This document shows positions 50,106 to 60,454 of a stretch of 64,000 nucleotides of DNA, in pieces. Origin of the DNA: Alteromonas sp. CI.11.F.A3 (lineage in GTDB: Bacteria > Pseudomonadota > Gammaproteobacteria > Enterobacterales > Alteromonadaceae); the NCBI RefSeq assembly GCF_032925565.1, contig NZ_CP136708.1, positions 2,728,001 through 2,792,000 of the forward strand, given 5' to 3'. The translations under genes were made by a program, and so were the position numbers. Each line of letters starts with the position of its first letter. The first letter of the stretch is position 1. The notes under the pieces are model-generated. The model searched no databases. It was not told the origin of the DNA and saw only the letters and a program-made list of their open reading frames with translations.

Positions 50106-50423
50106 TTGGAGAGTCAACAACTCAAGCAGTTCGTAAAAGATAAAGTAGACGACATGAAAGGCCGCGATATTATAGAACTGGATGTTCGTGGCAAATCAAC
50201 CATTACCGACACCATGATTATTTGCTCTGGTAACTCAAAGCGCCATGTTGTTGCTATTGCTGAAAATGTAATAGTAGAAGCTAAAAGCGCAGACGAAGCA
50301 CCAACAAGCGTTGAAGGCAAAGAAACTGGCGAATGGGTATTAGTAGATTTTGGCGACGTAATTTTGCACGTGATGCAAGATGAAACCCGCGATTTCTATC
50401 AGTTAGAGAAGCTGTGGTCTTAA
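50106..50423 (+). CDS. rsfS: Ribosomal silencing factor RsfS
   Basis: 105 residues from TTG at 50106, which has GAGGA five bases before and gives the same length as E. coli RsfS (105). A GTG at 50094 would add 4 residues. Binds L14 and keeps subunits apart in stationary phase. DUF143 motif [23 protein letters not shown] and [13 protein letters not shown] [14 protein letters not shown] are present. Confidence 0.94.
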   Translation: MESQQLKQFVKDKVDDMKGRDIIELDVRGKSTITDTMIICSGNSKRHVVAIAENVIVEAKSADEAPTSVEGKETGEWVLVDFGDVILHVMQDETRDFYQLEKLWS

Positions 50424-50469
50424 CAAAGCCAACCGCAGACTTATAAGAAAGGCTGCGGTCAACTTTGTT
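50422..50469 (+). other. Extended hairpin between rsfS and rlmH
   Basis: Two stems, AACAAAG with CTTTGTT (50422-50428/50463-50469) and ACCGCAG with CTGCGGT (50432-50438/50453-50459), separated by a symmetric internal loop. No T-run. It includes the last bases of rsfS and may be an RNA processing or stability element. Confidence 0.5.
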
Positions 50470-50501
50470 GGTAGTTTGATGTACTAAAGGATTTACCCAC
50501 T

Positions 50502-50972
50502 GTGCGTATACAAATTGTCGCCGTAGGTACAAAAATGCCCGCCTGGGTCACCACAGGGGTAGATGAATTCCTTCGCCGCTTCCCCGCCGATTTGCCGGTA
50601 AGTTTCACCGAAATTCCCGCTGGTAAACGGGGCAAAAATGCCGATATTAAACGCATTTTAGAAAAAGAAGGCGAACAAATGCTCGCTGCTATTCCTAAAG
50701 GTAACCGAGTAGTGACATTAGAAGTTACCGGTAAACCTTGGGACACCCCAACATTAGCCAAACAGTTAGATAATTGGAAAATGGATGGCCGAGATGTCAG
50801 TCTTTTGATAGGTGGGCCGGAAGGTTTAGCGCCTGAATGTATTGCTGTGTCTGAACAAAAATGGTCACTATCGGCACTTACCCTACCTCATCCACTTGTA
50901 AGAATTATTCTTTCTGAAAGTTTATATCGCGCTTGGTCTGTTACTCAGAACCACCCGTATCATCGCGAGTGA
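50502..50972 (+). CDS. rlmH: 23S rRNA pseudouridine1915 N3-methyltransferase RlmH
   Basis: 156 residues, a small SPOUT enzyme acting on 70S ribosomes. The knot motif [14 protein letters not shown] and [26 protein letters not shown] are complete. GTG start with AAAGGA at 50487-50492. E. coli RlmH is 155. Confidence 0.97.
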   Translation: MRIQIVAVGTKMPAWVTTGVDEFLRRFPADLPVSFTEIPAGKRGKNADIKRILEKEGEQMLAAIPKGNRVVTLEVTGKPWDTPTLAKQLDNWKMDGRDVSLLIGGPEGLAPECIAVSEQKWSLSALTLPHPLVRIILSESLYRAWSVTQNHPYHRE

Positions 50973-50986
50973 GAGAATAGTCTTTT

Positions 50987-52876
50987 ATGCATCGCAAGCG
51001 CCAAGCAATTCGAGACCACTCGGCCGAAGCAAACTTATTTGCAAGACGTGCGTCTATCGCCTTTATTATTGTTGTAATGATGTTAGGCGTGGTGCTGAAT
51101 AACCTTTATTCCCTGCAAGTTGAACAACACGACGTTTACCAGACCCGTTCAAACGGAAATCGCATCAAGGTCTTACCTGTTGCGCCAAACCGGGGGTTAA
51201 TTTACGACAGAAACGGTATATTGCTTGCGGAAAACCGTCCCGTGTTTAGCTTAGAGATCACGCCTGAGCAAACCAACGATTTAGACGCCACCTTAGATGG
51301 CTTAACCCAATTAATGGGTATCACCCCCGAGGAACGCGAAAGCTTTAATAGCAGTTTAAAAGGCCAACGACGCTTTAAACCCATTGCCCTTCGTACCAAA
51401 TTATCTGAAGTAGATGTTGCGCTGTTTTCTGCCAGCAAACATTTATACCCAGGGGTACAAATTGAAGCACGTCTAGCGCGTCATTACCCCTATAAAGAAG
51501 CCCTTACCCATGTGTTGGGTTATGTGGCTCGCATCAATAAGAAAGACCTTCAAAAGTTAGTAGAAGCGGGCCAAGAAGATAACTATGCCGCCACCCACGA
51601 CATTGGCAAATTGGGGGTAGAGAAATACCACGAAGAGCTGTTACACGGTTCCGTTGGCTACCAACAAGTGGAAGTAAATAACCAAGGCCGGATAATTCGC
51701 GTGTTAAACGTAGACCCTCCTGTGCCCGGTAAAGACATTGTATTAAACATCGACCTTTCGCTACAAATTGCTACCCAGCAAGCACTGGAAGGTCAGCGCG
51801 GCGCAGTCATTGTGAGTGATGTAAAAACAGGAGGGGTATTGGCGTTATTTTCAAACCCCAGTTACGACCCGAACTTGTTTGTGCACGGTATCAGCAGAAA
51901 GAACTACGCTGCCCTGCTCAACTCCCCTGATCGCCCATTAATAAACCGCGCCACTCAAGGTCAGTATCCGCCAGCATCCACTATTAAACCGCACCTTGGC
52001 TTAATTGGACTTGAAGAAGGCATAATTACCGAAGAATATACGATTCAAGATAATGGCCGCTATCAATTACCCAATGTATCGCACACGTGGCGAGACTGGC
52101 GAAAGTGGGGCCACGGCGAAGTAGATATTGCCAAAGCAATAGAAGTGTCCTGCGATATCTATTACTACGACTTAGCGTATAAGCTGGGTATAGATAAAAT
52201 CAGTGAAGCCATGTACGAATTTGGGTTTGGTGATTTTACCGGTATCGATTTATATGAAGAATCTGATGCGAATATGCCTAGCAGGGGCTGGAAGCGTGCG
52301 AGATTTAACCAGCCTTGGTATATCGGCGACACCATTCCTGTGGGTATTGGGCAAGGGTTTTGGTCTACTACCCCTATTCAGTTATCGCACTCAGTGAACA
52401 CCTTGGTTAATCGTGGCGAGCGTATTATTCCGCAAATTATTCGCGGGTTCATGCATGAAGATAGCTCGGTAGAAATTATTCCACTTAAAACCCTTCGGCC
52501 TATCGAAATTAAAAATCAGCATAATGTCGATATTGTACTTAATGCTATGCACGACGTGGTGCATGGTAAAGAAGGTGGTGCTCGCCATACCTTTGCCGAT
52601 GCCCCCTATCAGTCTGCAGGAAAAACCGGTACTGCACAGTTATTTTCTGTGGGGCAAGATGAAAAATACGACGCCGAAAAAATTGATGAGCGTTTGCGAG
52701 ACAATGCCATGTATGTAGGCTTTGCTCCTTTTGAAAACCCAGAGATTTCAGTGACAGTGGTGCTTGAAAACGCCGGAGGCGGTAGTAAAAATGCCGCTCC
52801 TGTGGCCAAAAAAATCATGGACTTCTATTTTCGTGATCGGGTTTTCGACACCGAAATTAGCAAGGTTGACGAATAA
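50987..52876 (+). CDS. mrdA: Penicillin-binding protein 2 (cell elongation transpeptidase)
   Basis: 629 residues. Inner-membrane anchor (about 25-45), dimerisation domain, then transpeptidase with STIK (ASTIKPH), SCD-type region and KTGTAQ. Makes side-wall peptidoglycan as part of the elongasome with RodA. Its stop overlaps the rodA ATG by one base. E. coli PBP2 is 633. Confidence 0.97.
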   Translation: MHRKRQAIRDHSAEANLFARRASIAFIIVVMMLGVVLNNLYSLQVEQHDVYQTRSNGNRIKVLPVAPNRGLIYDRNGILLAENRPVFSLEITPEQTNDLDATLDGLTQLMGITPEERESFNSSLKGQRRFKPIALRTKLSEVDVALFSASKHLYPGVQIEARLARHYPYKEALTHVLGYVARINKKDLQKLVEAGQEDNYAATHDIGKLGVEKYHEELLHGSVGYQQVEVNNQGRIIRVLNVDPPVPGKDIVLNIDLSLQIATQQALEGQRGAVIVSDVKTGGVLALFSNPSYDPNLFVHGISRKNYAALLNSPDRPLINRATQGQYPPASTIKPHLGLIGLEEGIITEEYTIQDNGRYQLPNVSHTWRDWRKWGHGEVDIAKAIEVSCDIYYYDLAYKLGIDKISEAMYEFGFGDFTGIDLYEESDANMPSRGWKRARFNQPWYIGDTIPVGIGQGFWSTTPIQLSHSVNTLVNRGERIIPQIIRGFMHEDSSVEIIPLKTLRPIEIKNQHNVDIVLNAMHDVVHGKEGGARHTFADAPYQSAGKTGTAQLFSVGQDEKYDAEKIDERLRDNAMYVGFAPFENPEISVTVVLENAGGGSKNAAPVAKKIMDFYFRDRVFDTEISKVDE

Positions 52877-53991
52877 TGAAAAAGAACACGCTCAACCCAA
52901 ATAAAACCAGTTTCTTACAGCGTATCCATATTGATGGCTGGCTGTTTTTAAGCCTGTTAGTGCTAATGTCAGTGGGGCTGGTAACGCTATATTCCGCCTC
53001 AGGACAAGACACCGGCCAAGTAGAACGCCAAATTACGCGCTTAGCACTGAGTGTGGCCGTTATGTTCGGTATTGCACAAATTCCCCCTGGCGCATTTCGC
53101 CGGCTGTCGACTTACGCTTATATTGCCGGGCTGCTAATGCTTATCGCGGTATTGTTATTTGGTGACATGGGTAAAGGCGCGCAGCGCTGGCTCGACTTAA
53201 AATTTATACGTTTTCAACCTTCAGAGTTAATGAAGCTTGCCGTGCCTATGATGGTTGCATGGTATATTAGCCAGTTTACCTTGCCCCCTCGCACCATGAA
53301 TATTGTGGTGGGCTTTTTAATGGTGGCTATTCCAACGGTGCTTATTGCCAAACAGCCCGATTTAGGGACATCGCTGCTTATCGCTAGCTCGGGGATTTTC
53401 GCTATTTTCCTTGCCGGTATGAGTTGGCGGCTTATCGGTTTTGTTGCTCTGTTGCTAGGTGGTTTTGCGCCCATTATGTGGTTCTTTTTAATGGCAGAGT
53501 ATCAAAAGCAACGGGTGTTAACGTTTTTAAACCCAGAGAGCGATCCACTCGGTTCGGGTTACCATATTATTCAGTCGAAAATTGCCATTGGCTCAGGTGG
53601 CGTAGATGGAAAAGGCTGGTTACAGGGCACCCAATCACAATTAGAGTTTTTACCCGAACGACATACCGACTTTATTTTCTCGGTTTTCAGTGAAGAATTT
53701 GGCCTTACTGGGGTTATTGTTCTGCTGGTTATTTACCTTTGCGTTATTTTACGTGGGCTTATTATTGCCAGTCGCGCTCAAGACGCCTACTCTAAATTAC
53801 TGGCAGGCAGTATTACCTTAACCTTCTTTGTTTATGTGTTTGTAAACATGGGAATGGTATCTGGATTACTGCCTGTTGTAGGGGTGCCATTACCTTTAGT
53901 GAGTTATGGCGGCACTTCCATGGTGACATTAATGGCCGGCTTTGGCATGCTAATGTCTATTGCCACTCAAAAACGACTAATGTCTCGATAA
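52876..53991 (+). CDS. rodA: Rod shape-determining glycosyltransferase RodA
   Basis: 371 residues with about ten membrane helices, a SEDS-family glycosyltransferase that polymerises lipid II with PBP2. Conserved QPSELMKLAVPM, KQPDLGTSL and the C-terminal SYGGTSM are seen. Coupled to mrdA (TAATG) and followed by rlpA after one base. Confidence 0.97.
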   Translation: MKKNTLNPNKTSFLQRIHIDGWLFLSLLVLMSVGLVTLYSASGQDTGQVERQITRLALSVAVMFGIAQIPPGAFRRLSTYAYIAGLLMLIAVLLFGDMGKGAQRWLDLKFIRFQPSELMKLAVPMMVAWYISQFTLPPRTMNIVVGFLMVAIPTVLIAKQPDLGTSLLIASSGIFAIFLAGMSWRLIGFVALLLGGFAPIMWFFLMAEYQKQRVLTFLNPESDPLGSGYHIIQSKIAIGSGGVDGKGWLQGTQSQLEFLPERHTDFIFSVFSEEFGLTGVIVLLVIYLCVILRGLIIASRAQDAYSKLLAGSITLTFFVYVFVNMGMVSGLLPVVGVPLPLVSYGGTSMVTLMAGFGMLMSIATQKRLMSR

Positions 53992-53992
53992 T

Positions 53993-54895
53993 ATGCGCAC
54001 ACTACTGTTGATACTGTTTGCTTCATTCATACTCGCTGCGTGTAAATCAGCGCCTACTGGCCGCTATACTCAACATCAAGATACTGCCCCAAACCATGTG
54101 GCAAAAGTGCCTGAAACCTTAGATGCAGTCCCCAAGTATGAAGCATATAGAATGTTTAACAGCCGCCCTTATAAAGTGCTCGGTAAACATTATACGCCGC
54201 TTACATCTGGTAAAGGGTTTGAAGAAGTAGGTTACGCCAGTTGGTATGGTCAGAAGTTTCATGGCCATTTAACCTCAAACGGTGAAACTTACAATATGTT
54301 TGCCATGTCAGCAGCCCACAAAACGCTTCCGCTGCCTTCTTATGTGCGTGTGACTAATTTAGATAACAACAAACAAGCCATTGTTCGCGTGAATGATCGT
54401 GGCCCTTTTCACGATAATCGTATTATCGATTTGTCTTATGCTGCGGCAGTAAAATTGGGTTATCACAACAAAGGCACGGCAAAGGTTAAAATTGAAGTCA
54501 TTCACTTCGACCCCGACAATAACGTTACGGTTGGCGTAAACCCAACGGTAACTTACGATGAATACATTGGCATTGCGCCTCTTCCCTCAGCGCCAATACC
54601 TTCATCAGAAGTGGCCGCGAATGCGCCTGTACAAAGCGACAACCTTCCACAAACGTCAATGTCATTAAACGGCTACTTTATTCAAGTGGCAGCACTATCG
54701 AATCAGAAAAAAGCCGAGTCTATTTCGAATGTACTGTCGGCGCTTTATCAGGTGCCGACACACATGCCAGTGGTAGGCAATGTGTATAAACTTCAACTTG
54801 GCCCTATTGAAGATGAAGCCCTTGCCCACGAATTGCTAGAACAACTTAAACAAAACGGCTACCCGCAAGCGTATAAGATAAAACAAACCTTATAG
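53993..54895 (+). CDS. rlpA: Septal-ring lytic transglycosylase-type lipoprotein RlpA
   Basis: 300 residues. Lipobox LAAC (Cys17). The double-psi beta-barrel RlpA domain starts at YASWYGQKFHGHLTSNGE and has the catalytic-type NDRGPFHDNRIIDLSYAAA. A SPOR domain at about 223-298 (FIQVAALSNQKKA..) binds denuded glycan at the septum. It follows rodA after one base. E. coli RlpA is 362; linker is shorter here. Confidence 0.95.
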   Translation: MRTLLLILFASFILAACKSAPTGRYTQHQDTAPNHVAKVPETLDAVPKYEAYRMFNSRPYKVLGKHYTPLTSGKGFEEVGYASWYGQKFHGHLTSNGETYNMFAMSAAHKTLPLPSYVRVTNLDNNKQAIVRVNDRGPFHDNRIIDLSYAAAVKLGYHNKGTAKVKIEVIHFDPDNNVTVGVNPTVTYDEYIGIAPLPSAPIPSSEVAANAPVQSDNLPQTSMSLNGYFIQVAALSNQKKAESISNVLSALYQVPTHMPVVGNVYKLQLGPIEDEALAHELLEQLKQNGYPQAYKIKQTL

Positions 54896-54911
54896 TCTCC
54901 CATTTAAAAAA

Positions 54912-54989
54912 AGCGCTTGTACAAAAAAGCGCTCACTCAAAAATTCACCCGTTTAAAAAATCGCCACAACTGTGGCGGCAATGTGGCGA
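54912..54989 (+). other. Tandem and mutually exclusive hairpins after rlpA
   Basis: First stem AGCGCTT / AAGCGCT (54912-54918 with 54927-54933). Then the arm TCGCCACA (54961-54968) can pair with either TGTGGCG (54971-54977, 7 bp) or TGTGGCGA (54982-54989, 8 bp). The two pairings exclude each other. They lie in the 295-base spacer between rlpA and dacA. Confidence 0.5.
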
Positions 54990-55190
54990 AACGCGTTTCA
55001 AATCTGTCATTTATGGCGCTTTTTCGTTGTTTCGTAGCCTAATCTCTATTAACAGCTAAACTTTTTGGTTTAACCCTAGTCGAACTATGCGCCTTACGTT
55101 AGAATTCTAAACTAAGTAGTAGTATTAACTGTATAGCGTGCCTGCTGTGCAGTTTTAAACGGATAATAAACGGTCAAAGAAAATAAAATC

Positions 55191-56375
55191 ATGCTCAGAA
55201 TAATTCAACGCGCTAAACCGTCTTTTCTCTCCTTCGCTTTTATGCTTTTCAGTGTGCTAGCACTGTCAGCTAATGCAGCAGTGGTTACTCCACCCGCTCC
55301 ATCTGTAGCGGCGGGAGGCTTTCTTTTAACCGACTTTGAAACCGGACACGTAATCGCGTCGAAAAACGCAGACATGCAATTGGCACCTGCCAGCTTGACT
55401 AAAATCATGACCATTTATGTTATTGGTAAAGAACTGCAAGCCGGTAACATTAGCCTTTCTGACGAAGTAACCATTTCTGAAAATGCATGGGCCAAAAAAT
55501 TCCCAGATTCTTCAAAAATGTTCATTGAAGTGGGTACACAAGTTACGGTAAGCGATTTATTACGCGGAATTGTAGTGCAATCAGGTAACGATGCTTGCGT
55601 AGCAATGGCCGAGCACGTTGCTGGTTCACAAGCCGCATTTGCCAGCATGATGAATGCCCACGCCCAAGCGCTTGGTATGACAGGCTCACACTTTGTGAAT
55701 GCACACGGTCTTCACGACCCTGACCATTACACCACACCTCGTGATATGTCATTAGTGTCTCGTGCGCTTATTGCTGAAACCCCTGAAATGTATAAAATTT
55801 ACAGCGAAAAAGAATTTACATTTAATGGCATCAAGCAATATAACCGTAACAGCCTATTATGGGACAAAAGCTTAAACGTTGATGGTATTAAAACTGGCCA
55901 TACGTCAGACGCGGGTTACAGCCTTATTACTTCAGCATCACAAGGCGATATGCGCTTAATTTCTGTGGTTATGGGCACCGACAGTGAAAGAGCCCGTAAA
56001 GTAGAAAACAAAAAGCTACTTAAATATGGCTTCCGTTTTTATGAAACGCTAACGCCTTACAAAGCTGGCGATAGTTTTGTAGCACACCGCATTTATATGG
56101 GCGATAGAGAAACTGTAGACCTTGGAATTAACCAATCTACCCCCATTACCATTCCACGCGGCCAAGCGGCTAACTTGGAAGCCAATTTTGAACTAGATAA
56201 AAAACTAGAAGCGCCACTGGCTAAAGGCCAAGTTGTAGGCACACTTTTCCTTCAACTTGAAGGCGAAGATGTTGCTAGCTACCCCCTTGTCACTTTACAA
56301 GAAGTGAAAGAAGGCAGCATGCTAAACCGCATTAAAGATTACATTATGCTGCAACTGGGTTTCGACGAAGCGTAA
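55191..56375 (+). CDS. dacA: D-alanyl-D-alanine carboxypeptidase (PBP5/6)
   Basis: 394 residues. Signal peptide ending near ANAAVV, then the serine active site SLTK (residues about 68-71), SGN and KTG triads (QSGNDACVAMAEHVAG; IKTGHTSDAG), and a C-terminal amphipathic anchor (MLNRIKDYIMLQLGF). Trims pentapeptide ends and shapes the wall. Own promoter likely, since 295 bases precede it. Confidence 0.97.
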   Translation: MLRIIQRAKPSFLSFAFMLFSVLALSANAAVVTPPAPSVAAGGFLLTDFETGHVIASKNADMQLAPASLTKIMTIYVIGKELQAGNISLSDEVTISENAWAKKFPDSSKMFIEVGTQVTVSDLLRGIVVQSGNDACVAMAEHVAGSQAAFASMMNAHAQALGMTGSHFVNAHGLHDPDHYTTPRDMSLVSRALIAETPEMYKIYSEKEFTFNGIKQYNRNSLLWDKSLNVDGIKTGHTSDAGYSLITSASQGDMRLISVVMGTDSERARKVENKKLLKYGFRFYETLTPYKAGDSFVAHRIYMGDRETVDLGINQSTPITIPRGQAANLEANFELDKKLEAPLAKGQVVGTLFLQLEGEDVASYPLVTLQEVKEGSMLNRIKDYIMLQLGFDEA

Positions 56376-56404
56376 CATTACGCATCGCTACACTAGTTCA
56401 AGGG

Positions 56405-56434
56405 CGGCCTGATTGGTATAATCGGGCCGTTTTT
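56405..56434 (+). terminator. Terminator downstream of dacA
   Basis: 10-bp stem with one G-T pair (56405-56414 with 56420-56429), followed by TTTTT at 56430-56434. Confidence 0.9.
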
Positions 56435-56465
56435 GTATTTAATGATTGTATAAAAAGGATATCGC

Positions 56466-56729
56466 ATGGATACCCGTTTCGATGAACTTCTAGATTTTCC
56501 AACAAATCAAACTTTTAAAGTAATGGGCATTGCCCATGACGATTTACCTAATCACGTAATTGAGTGCTTACAGCAGCACGCGCCAGGTGATTATTCACCT
56601 GCAGTGAAGCCAAGCAGTAAAGGTAATTACCATTCTGTATCGGTAAGTGTACGAGTGACCAGCAAAGAGCATATGGAAACTATTTACACTGAACTGGCTA
56701 AGTTAGAACTTGTAAGAGTCGTACTATAA
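56466..56729 (+). CDS. ybeD: YbeD/DUF493 regulator-like protein
   Basis: 87 residues. DUF493 ACT-like fold: LLDFPTNQTFKVMGIAHDDL and GNYHSVSVSVRVTSKEHMETIYTELAKLELVRVVL. Same position as E. coli ybeD, between dacA and lipB. Role unproved, perhaps linked to lipoate. Followed directly by lipB. Confidence 0.95.
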   Translation: MDTRFDELLDFPTNQTFKVMGIAHDDLPNHVIECLQQHAPGDYSPAVKPSSKGNYHSVSVSVRVTSKEHMETIYTELAKLELVRVVL

Positions 56730-57386
56730 GTGAGCACCCTAACCGACTCTGTCATTATTCGGCAACTTGGCAGACAAAGCTACGAGCCCACATGGGCTGC
56801 CATGAAAGCGTTCACGGATGAGCGTGACGATACGACTGAAGATGAAATTTGGCTGGTTGAGCACGACCCTGTATTCACACAAGGTCAAGCAGGCAAAGCT
56901 GAACACATCTTGATGCCCGGTGACATTCCCGTGGTACAAGTCGACAGAGGCGGTCAGGTAACCTACCACGGCCCAGGCCAGCAGGTTATTTATCTTCTTA
57001 TTAATATTCGAAGACGCAAGCTAGGTGTACGTCACTTAGTGACTGCGATGGAAGACGCGGTAGTAGGCTTGATGGCTAAATACGGTGTTACCGCCTACCC
57101 TAAACCCGATGCACCTGGGGTTTATGTAGATGAGAAAAAAGTCTGCTCATTAGGGTTAAGAATTCGTCACGGTTGCTCATTTCATGGTTTGGCATTAAAT
57201 GTTAATATGGACTTGTCACCGTTTCAGCGCATTAACCCATGTGGTTATGCAGGTATGGAAATGATTGATACCGCCAGTCTGAATGGCCCTGATTCGATAA
57301 GTGTTGCCGGTGAAGTTCTTACCGACTTACTACTTGAAGCGCTTTCCATTACGGAAAAACGACATAAAGAAGGTTTTGATGAGTAA
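56730..57386 (+). CDS. lipB: Octanoyltransferase LipB
   Basis: 218 residues. Moves octanoyl from ACP onto lipoyl domains. Signature [47 protein letters not shown] (Lys and the general acid) and [10 protein letters not shown] (catalytic Cys). GTG start directly after the ybeD stop. The stop overlaps the lipA start. Confidence 0.97.
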   Translation: MSTLTDSVIIRQLGRQSYEPTWAAMKAFTDERDDTTEDEIWLVEHDPVFTQGQAGKAEHILMPGDIPVVQVDRGGQVTYHGPGQQVIYLLINIRRRKLGVRHLVTAMEDAVVGLMAKYGVTAYPKPDAPGVYVDEKKVCSLGLRIRHGCSFHGLALNVNMDLSPFQRINPCGYAGMEMIDTASLNGPDSISVAGEVLTDLLLEALSITEKRHKEGFDE

Positions 57387-58341
57387 CGCACGACCTGTAG
57401 CTGGAGTTAAACTCCGCGACGACGAAAAAGTAAAACACATTCCTGTCACCATTATTCCTACTGAAAAGGAAGAAATGCTGCGCAAGCCTTCGTGGATCAA
57501 AATTAAGCTGCCACGCAGCACAGATAAAATTGATCACATTAAGAAGACATTAAGAAAGAATAAACTGCATTCTGTGTGCGAAGAAGCCAGCTGCCCTAAC
57601 TTAGCTGAGTGCTTCAACCATGGTACGGCAACCTTTATGATTCTGGGTGACATTTGCACCCGTCGTTGTCCGTTCTGTGATGTTGCCCACGGTAAACCGC
57701 TTCCGCCAAGCGCGGAAGAGCCAGAAAAGCTAGCGAAGACCATTGCTGAAATGAATCTTCGTTACGTGGTAATTACCTCGGTAGACCGCGATGATTTGCG
57801 TGACGGTGGTGCACAACATTTCGTTGATTGTATTAACGCTATTCGCGAGCACAGTCCGACTACCACTATTGAAGTGCTAGTACCAGATTTTCGTGGCCGT
57901 ATGGATCGCGCATTAGAAATTTTCAAAAATGGTGTTCCTGATGTGTTTAATCACAACTTAGAAACCATTCCTCGCTTATATCGCGAGTGCCGCCCTGGTG
58001 CGAACTACCAGTGGTCACTAGACTTACTTAAGAAGTTTAAAGCTCAGCATCCTGATATTAAAACCAAATCAGGCTTGATGATGGGCATGGGCGAAGAAAA
58101 CGTGGAAATTGAAGGCGTGCTTCGTGATTTACGTGCTCATGACGTGGACATGTTGACCCTTGGCCAATATTTGCAGCCAAGTCGCCATCACTTCCCTGTT
58201 AAGCGTTACGTTCATCCTGATGAATTTGATGCACTAGGCGCTTACGCCAAAGACATAGGCTTCACTCATGCAGCCAGTGGCCCTATGGTTCGCTCTAGTT
58301 ACCATGCAGACCAACAGGCAGCAGGTAAAGAAGTAAAATAA
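57379..58341 (+). CDS. lipA: Lipoyl synthase LipA
   Basis: 320 residues. Radical SAM enzyme inserting two sulfurs into the octanoyl chain. Two Fe-S clusters: CxxxCxxC radical SAM set in CTRRCPFC, and the auxiliary set in [12 protein letters not shown]. Start chosen at ATG 57379 ([12 protein letters not shown]), which overlaps the lipB stop by 8 bases. A longer frame from 57301 lies inside lipB and is not the family N-terminus. E. coli LipA is 321. Confidence 0.98.
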   Translation: MSNARPVAGVKLRDDEKVKHIPVTIIPTEKEEMLRKPSWIKIKLPRSTDKIDHIKKTLRKNKLHSVCEEASCPNLAECFNHGTATFMILGDICTRRCPFCDVAHGKPLPPSAEEPEKLAKTIAEMNLRYVVITSVDRDDLRDGGAQHFVDCINAIREHSPTTTIEVLVPDFRGRMDRALEIFKNGVPDVFNHNLETIPRLYRECRPGANYQWSLDLLKKFKAQHPDIKTKSGLMMGMGEENVEIEGVLRDLRAHDVDMLTLGQYLQPSRHHFPVKRYVHPDEFDALGAYAKDIGFTHAASGPMVRSSYHADQQAAGKEVK

Positions 58342-58345
58342 ATAT

Positions 58346-58376
58346 AAAAAAAGCGGCTTTCACAGCCGCTTTTTTA
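58346..58376. terminator. Bidirectional terminator
   Basis: A 7-bp GC stem AGCGGCT / AGCCGCT (58352-58358 with 58364-58370), extended by A- and T-runs on both sides. Lies between lipA and the DUF885 gene. Confidence 0.9.
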
Positions 58377-58409
58377 TTTGCCTTTCTTTTTACTTAGCCA
58401 GTTATCAAC

Positions 58410-60290
58410 TTACTCGCCTTGGCTTTTAGATTTTACCTCGTCTATCCACATCGACATTTTGTCACTTAAAATAGGCATTGGCATTGCCCCATCGGTCAGA
58501 ATATTGCTGTGGAACGCTTTGATATCGAAGTCGTCACCTAAGGCTTCAGTGGCTTGATTACGCAAATGTCTGATATGACGCTCACCCACTTTATACGCTA
58601 ACGCTTGACCGGGAATAGAAATATAACGCTCTACTTCCGCAACCGCATCAGACTCAGCCATAGAAGAATTCTCAAGCATATACGCAATAGCCTTCTCACG
58701 GCTCCAGCCCTTGGCATGCAACCCAGTATCGACCACTAAACGCATAGCACGAAGCTGTTCATCGTTTAAGCGCCCGTACCACATGTAAGGGTCGGTAAAC
58801 ATACCTAGCTCTTTTCCTAAGCTTTCAGCATACAAAGCCCAGCCTTCACTAAACACGGTATAGCCGTTGAATTTTCTAAACAAAGGTAAGCCTTCCACTT
58901 CTTGCTGAATAGCAATTTGGAAGTGATGACCAGGCGCAGCCTCATGAATACTCAAGGTTTCCAAACTAAATTTAGGTTGGGCTTTAAGGTCACGGGTATT
59001 GATATAGAAAATACCAGGTCTGCTGCCATCTGGTGCAGGAGACATATAACTGGCTGCGGCCGAGGACGCTTCACGATACGGCTCTACCGCTTTTACAATA
59101 TAATCGGCTTTAGGAAATACGCTGAAAAGTTTAGGTAACCGAGCGTCTATATCCGTTTTAACATCGGTATAGGCTTTTATGAGGGCTTCATCAGATTCAA
59201 AGTAGAACTTATCGTCAGTACGAAGGTGATCAAAGAACGCCGCTAAGTTGCCTTCAAAGCCTACGGTTTCTTTAACCGCTTTCATTTCATCTAATATGCG
59301 CGACACTTCAGATAACCCAAACTCATGCACTTCATCGGCACTTAGCGGCAAGGTAGTGTTGTCTTTAATTTTGTATTCGTACCAGGCCTTTCCATTTGGT
59401 AAATCTGAATACCCTACCGTAGCGCGTGTATGAGGCAAATATTCTTCTACTACGAAGTCGTGCAGTTTTTGATACGAAGGTACAACCATTTCAGTGATCA
59501 TTCCTTCATAGGCAGCAGCTAAGCGTGCTTTTTCATCATCGCTAATATCTTCATTTTGCTCGAGCTGTTTTACAGGTCCGTAGAACACACTCTCAGAGGC
59601 TTTCTTCACAACATGAGCGCTTAATTGCGGTACCATTTTTTCGGTGATAGCGGTCGGTAATACTACCCCTTCCTCAATCCCTTTTTTCATATACAGAATT
59701 ACGCTATCGATAAATTCGACGTAGCCTTTAGTACGTGAAATAAAGTTTTCATAGTCTTTAACTGTCGCGAACGGCTGCGCAGATTGGCCAGAGCCCAGCA
59801 TGGGGAAAAAAGTATGCACGCCATACATTTGATTAATTGGCATGTACTGGCTACCAAACTGGTAACCGGTAATGGCATGTTCTCTGTCACTTTTGAAAAT
59901 ATGGTAACTGATCCAATCTTGCCCAGTAAGTTTAGACGCATCAATAGCATTAATGGCTTCTAAATAAGTTTGCTCATGCGCCTTTGATTTAGCAATAAAT
60001 GCCTCGCTTAAAGGCTCGTTAAACTTATCGTTGTAATCGCTTACGCCATAAAATGTCGCCATTATAGGGTTTCGTTCTAACGACTCGTTGAAATATTTAA
60101 GCGTTAGGGCGGCTAATTTTTCTGCCTCTGTTTTCTTTGCCTCAACGTCTGTGATGTCTTTGGCATCACTAACCGCAGACTGCAATTGAGTAGAAACCGA
60201 CGTATCGGCTTGCTGATGGCCTAAGGCTGGGACAGCTAGTAGGCTACTTACGATGGCAGCACTAAGTAAACTTATCTTCATTGTTTTCAT
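58410..60290 (-). CDS. DUF885 putative zinc metallopeptidase, exported
   Basis: 626 residues. N-terminal signal peptide (cut near ALG-HQ, residue 24), so periplasmic. DUF885 is an M32-like helical family; the metal site is HEAAPGHHFQ (HExxxxH-type) and, later, EGWALYAESLG (Glu). Expected to cut short peptides. Substrate unknown. The ATG at residue 4 is also a possible start. Confidence 0.88.
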   Translation of the reverse strand: MKTMKISLLSAAIVSSLLAVPALGHQQADTSVSTQLQSAVSDAKDITDVEAKKTEAEKLAALTLKYFNESLERNPIMATFYGVSDYNDKFNEPLSEAFIAKSKAHEQTYLEAINAIDASKLTGQDWISYHIFKSDREHAITGYQFGSQYMPINQMYGVHTFFPMLGSGQSAQPFATVKDYENFISRTKGYVEFIDSVILYMKKGIEEGVVLPTAITEKMVPQLSAHVVKKASESVFYGPVKQLEQNEDISDDEKARLAAAYEGMITEMVVPSYQKLHDFVVEEYLPHTRATVGYSDLPNGKAWYEYKIKDNTTLPLSADEVHEFGLSEVSRILDEMKAVKETVGFEGNLAAFFDHLRTDDKFYFESDEALIKAYTDVKTDIDARLPKLFSVFPKADYIVKAVEPYREASSAAASYMSPAPDGSRPGIFYINTRDLKAQPKFSLETLSIHEAAPGHHFQIAIQQEVEGLPLFRKFNGYTVFSEGWALYAESLGKELGMFTDPYMWYGRLNDEQLRAMRLVVDTGLHAKGWSREKAIAYMLENSSMAESDAVAEVERYISIPGQALAYKVGERHIRHLRNQATEALGDDFDIKAFHSNILTDGAMPMPILSDKMSMWIDEVKSKSQGE

Positions 60291-60454
60291 TATTAAAAAT
60301 AACCTGTCGTGTATTTATTATTGATTTACCGTCTAATATTGCCTGTTACCGCCTATTGATTACAAGGTTTTTGCGCGAACAGGATGACTTTACTTTTCGG
60401 GCTGTTAGAATGCCGTCATTCTGCCTAAACCCACACAAGAAGTGAGGTTACGCA

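Noticed and set aside
57301..57378. 26-residue N-terminal extension of lipA
   Set aside because: It lies inside lipB and does not match the LipA family start. ATG at 57379 fits.
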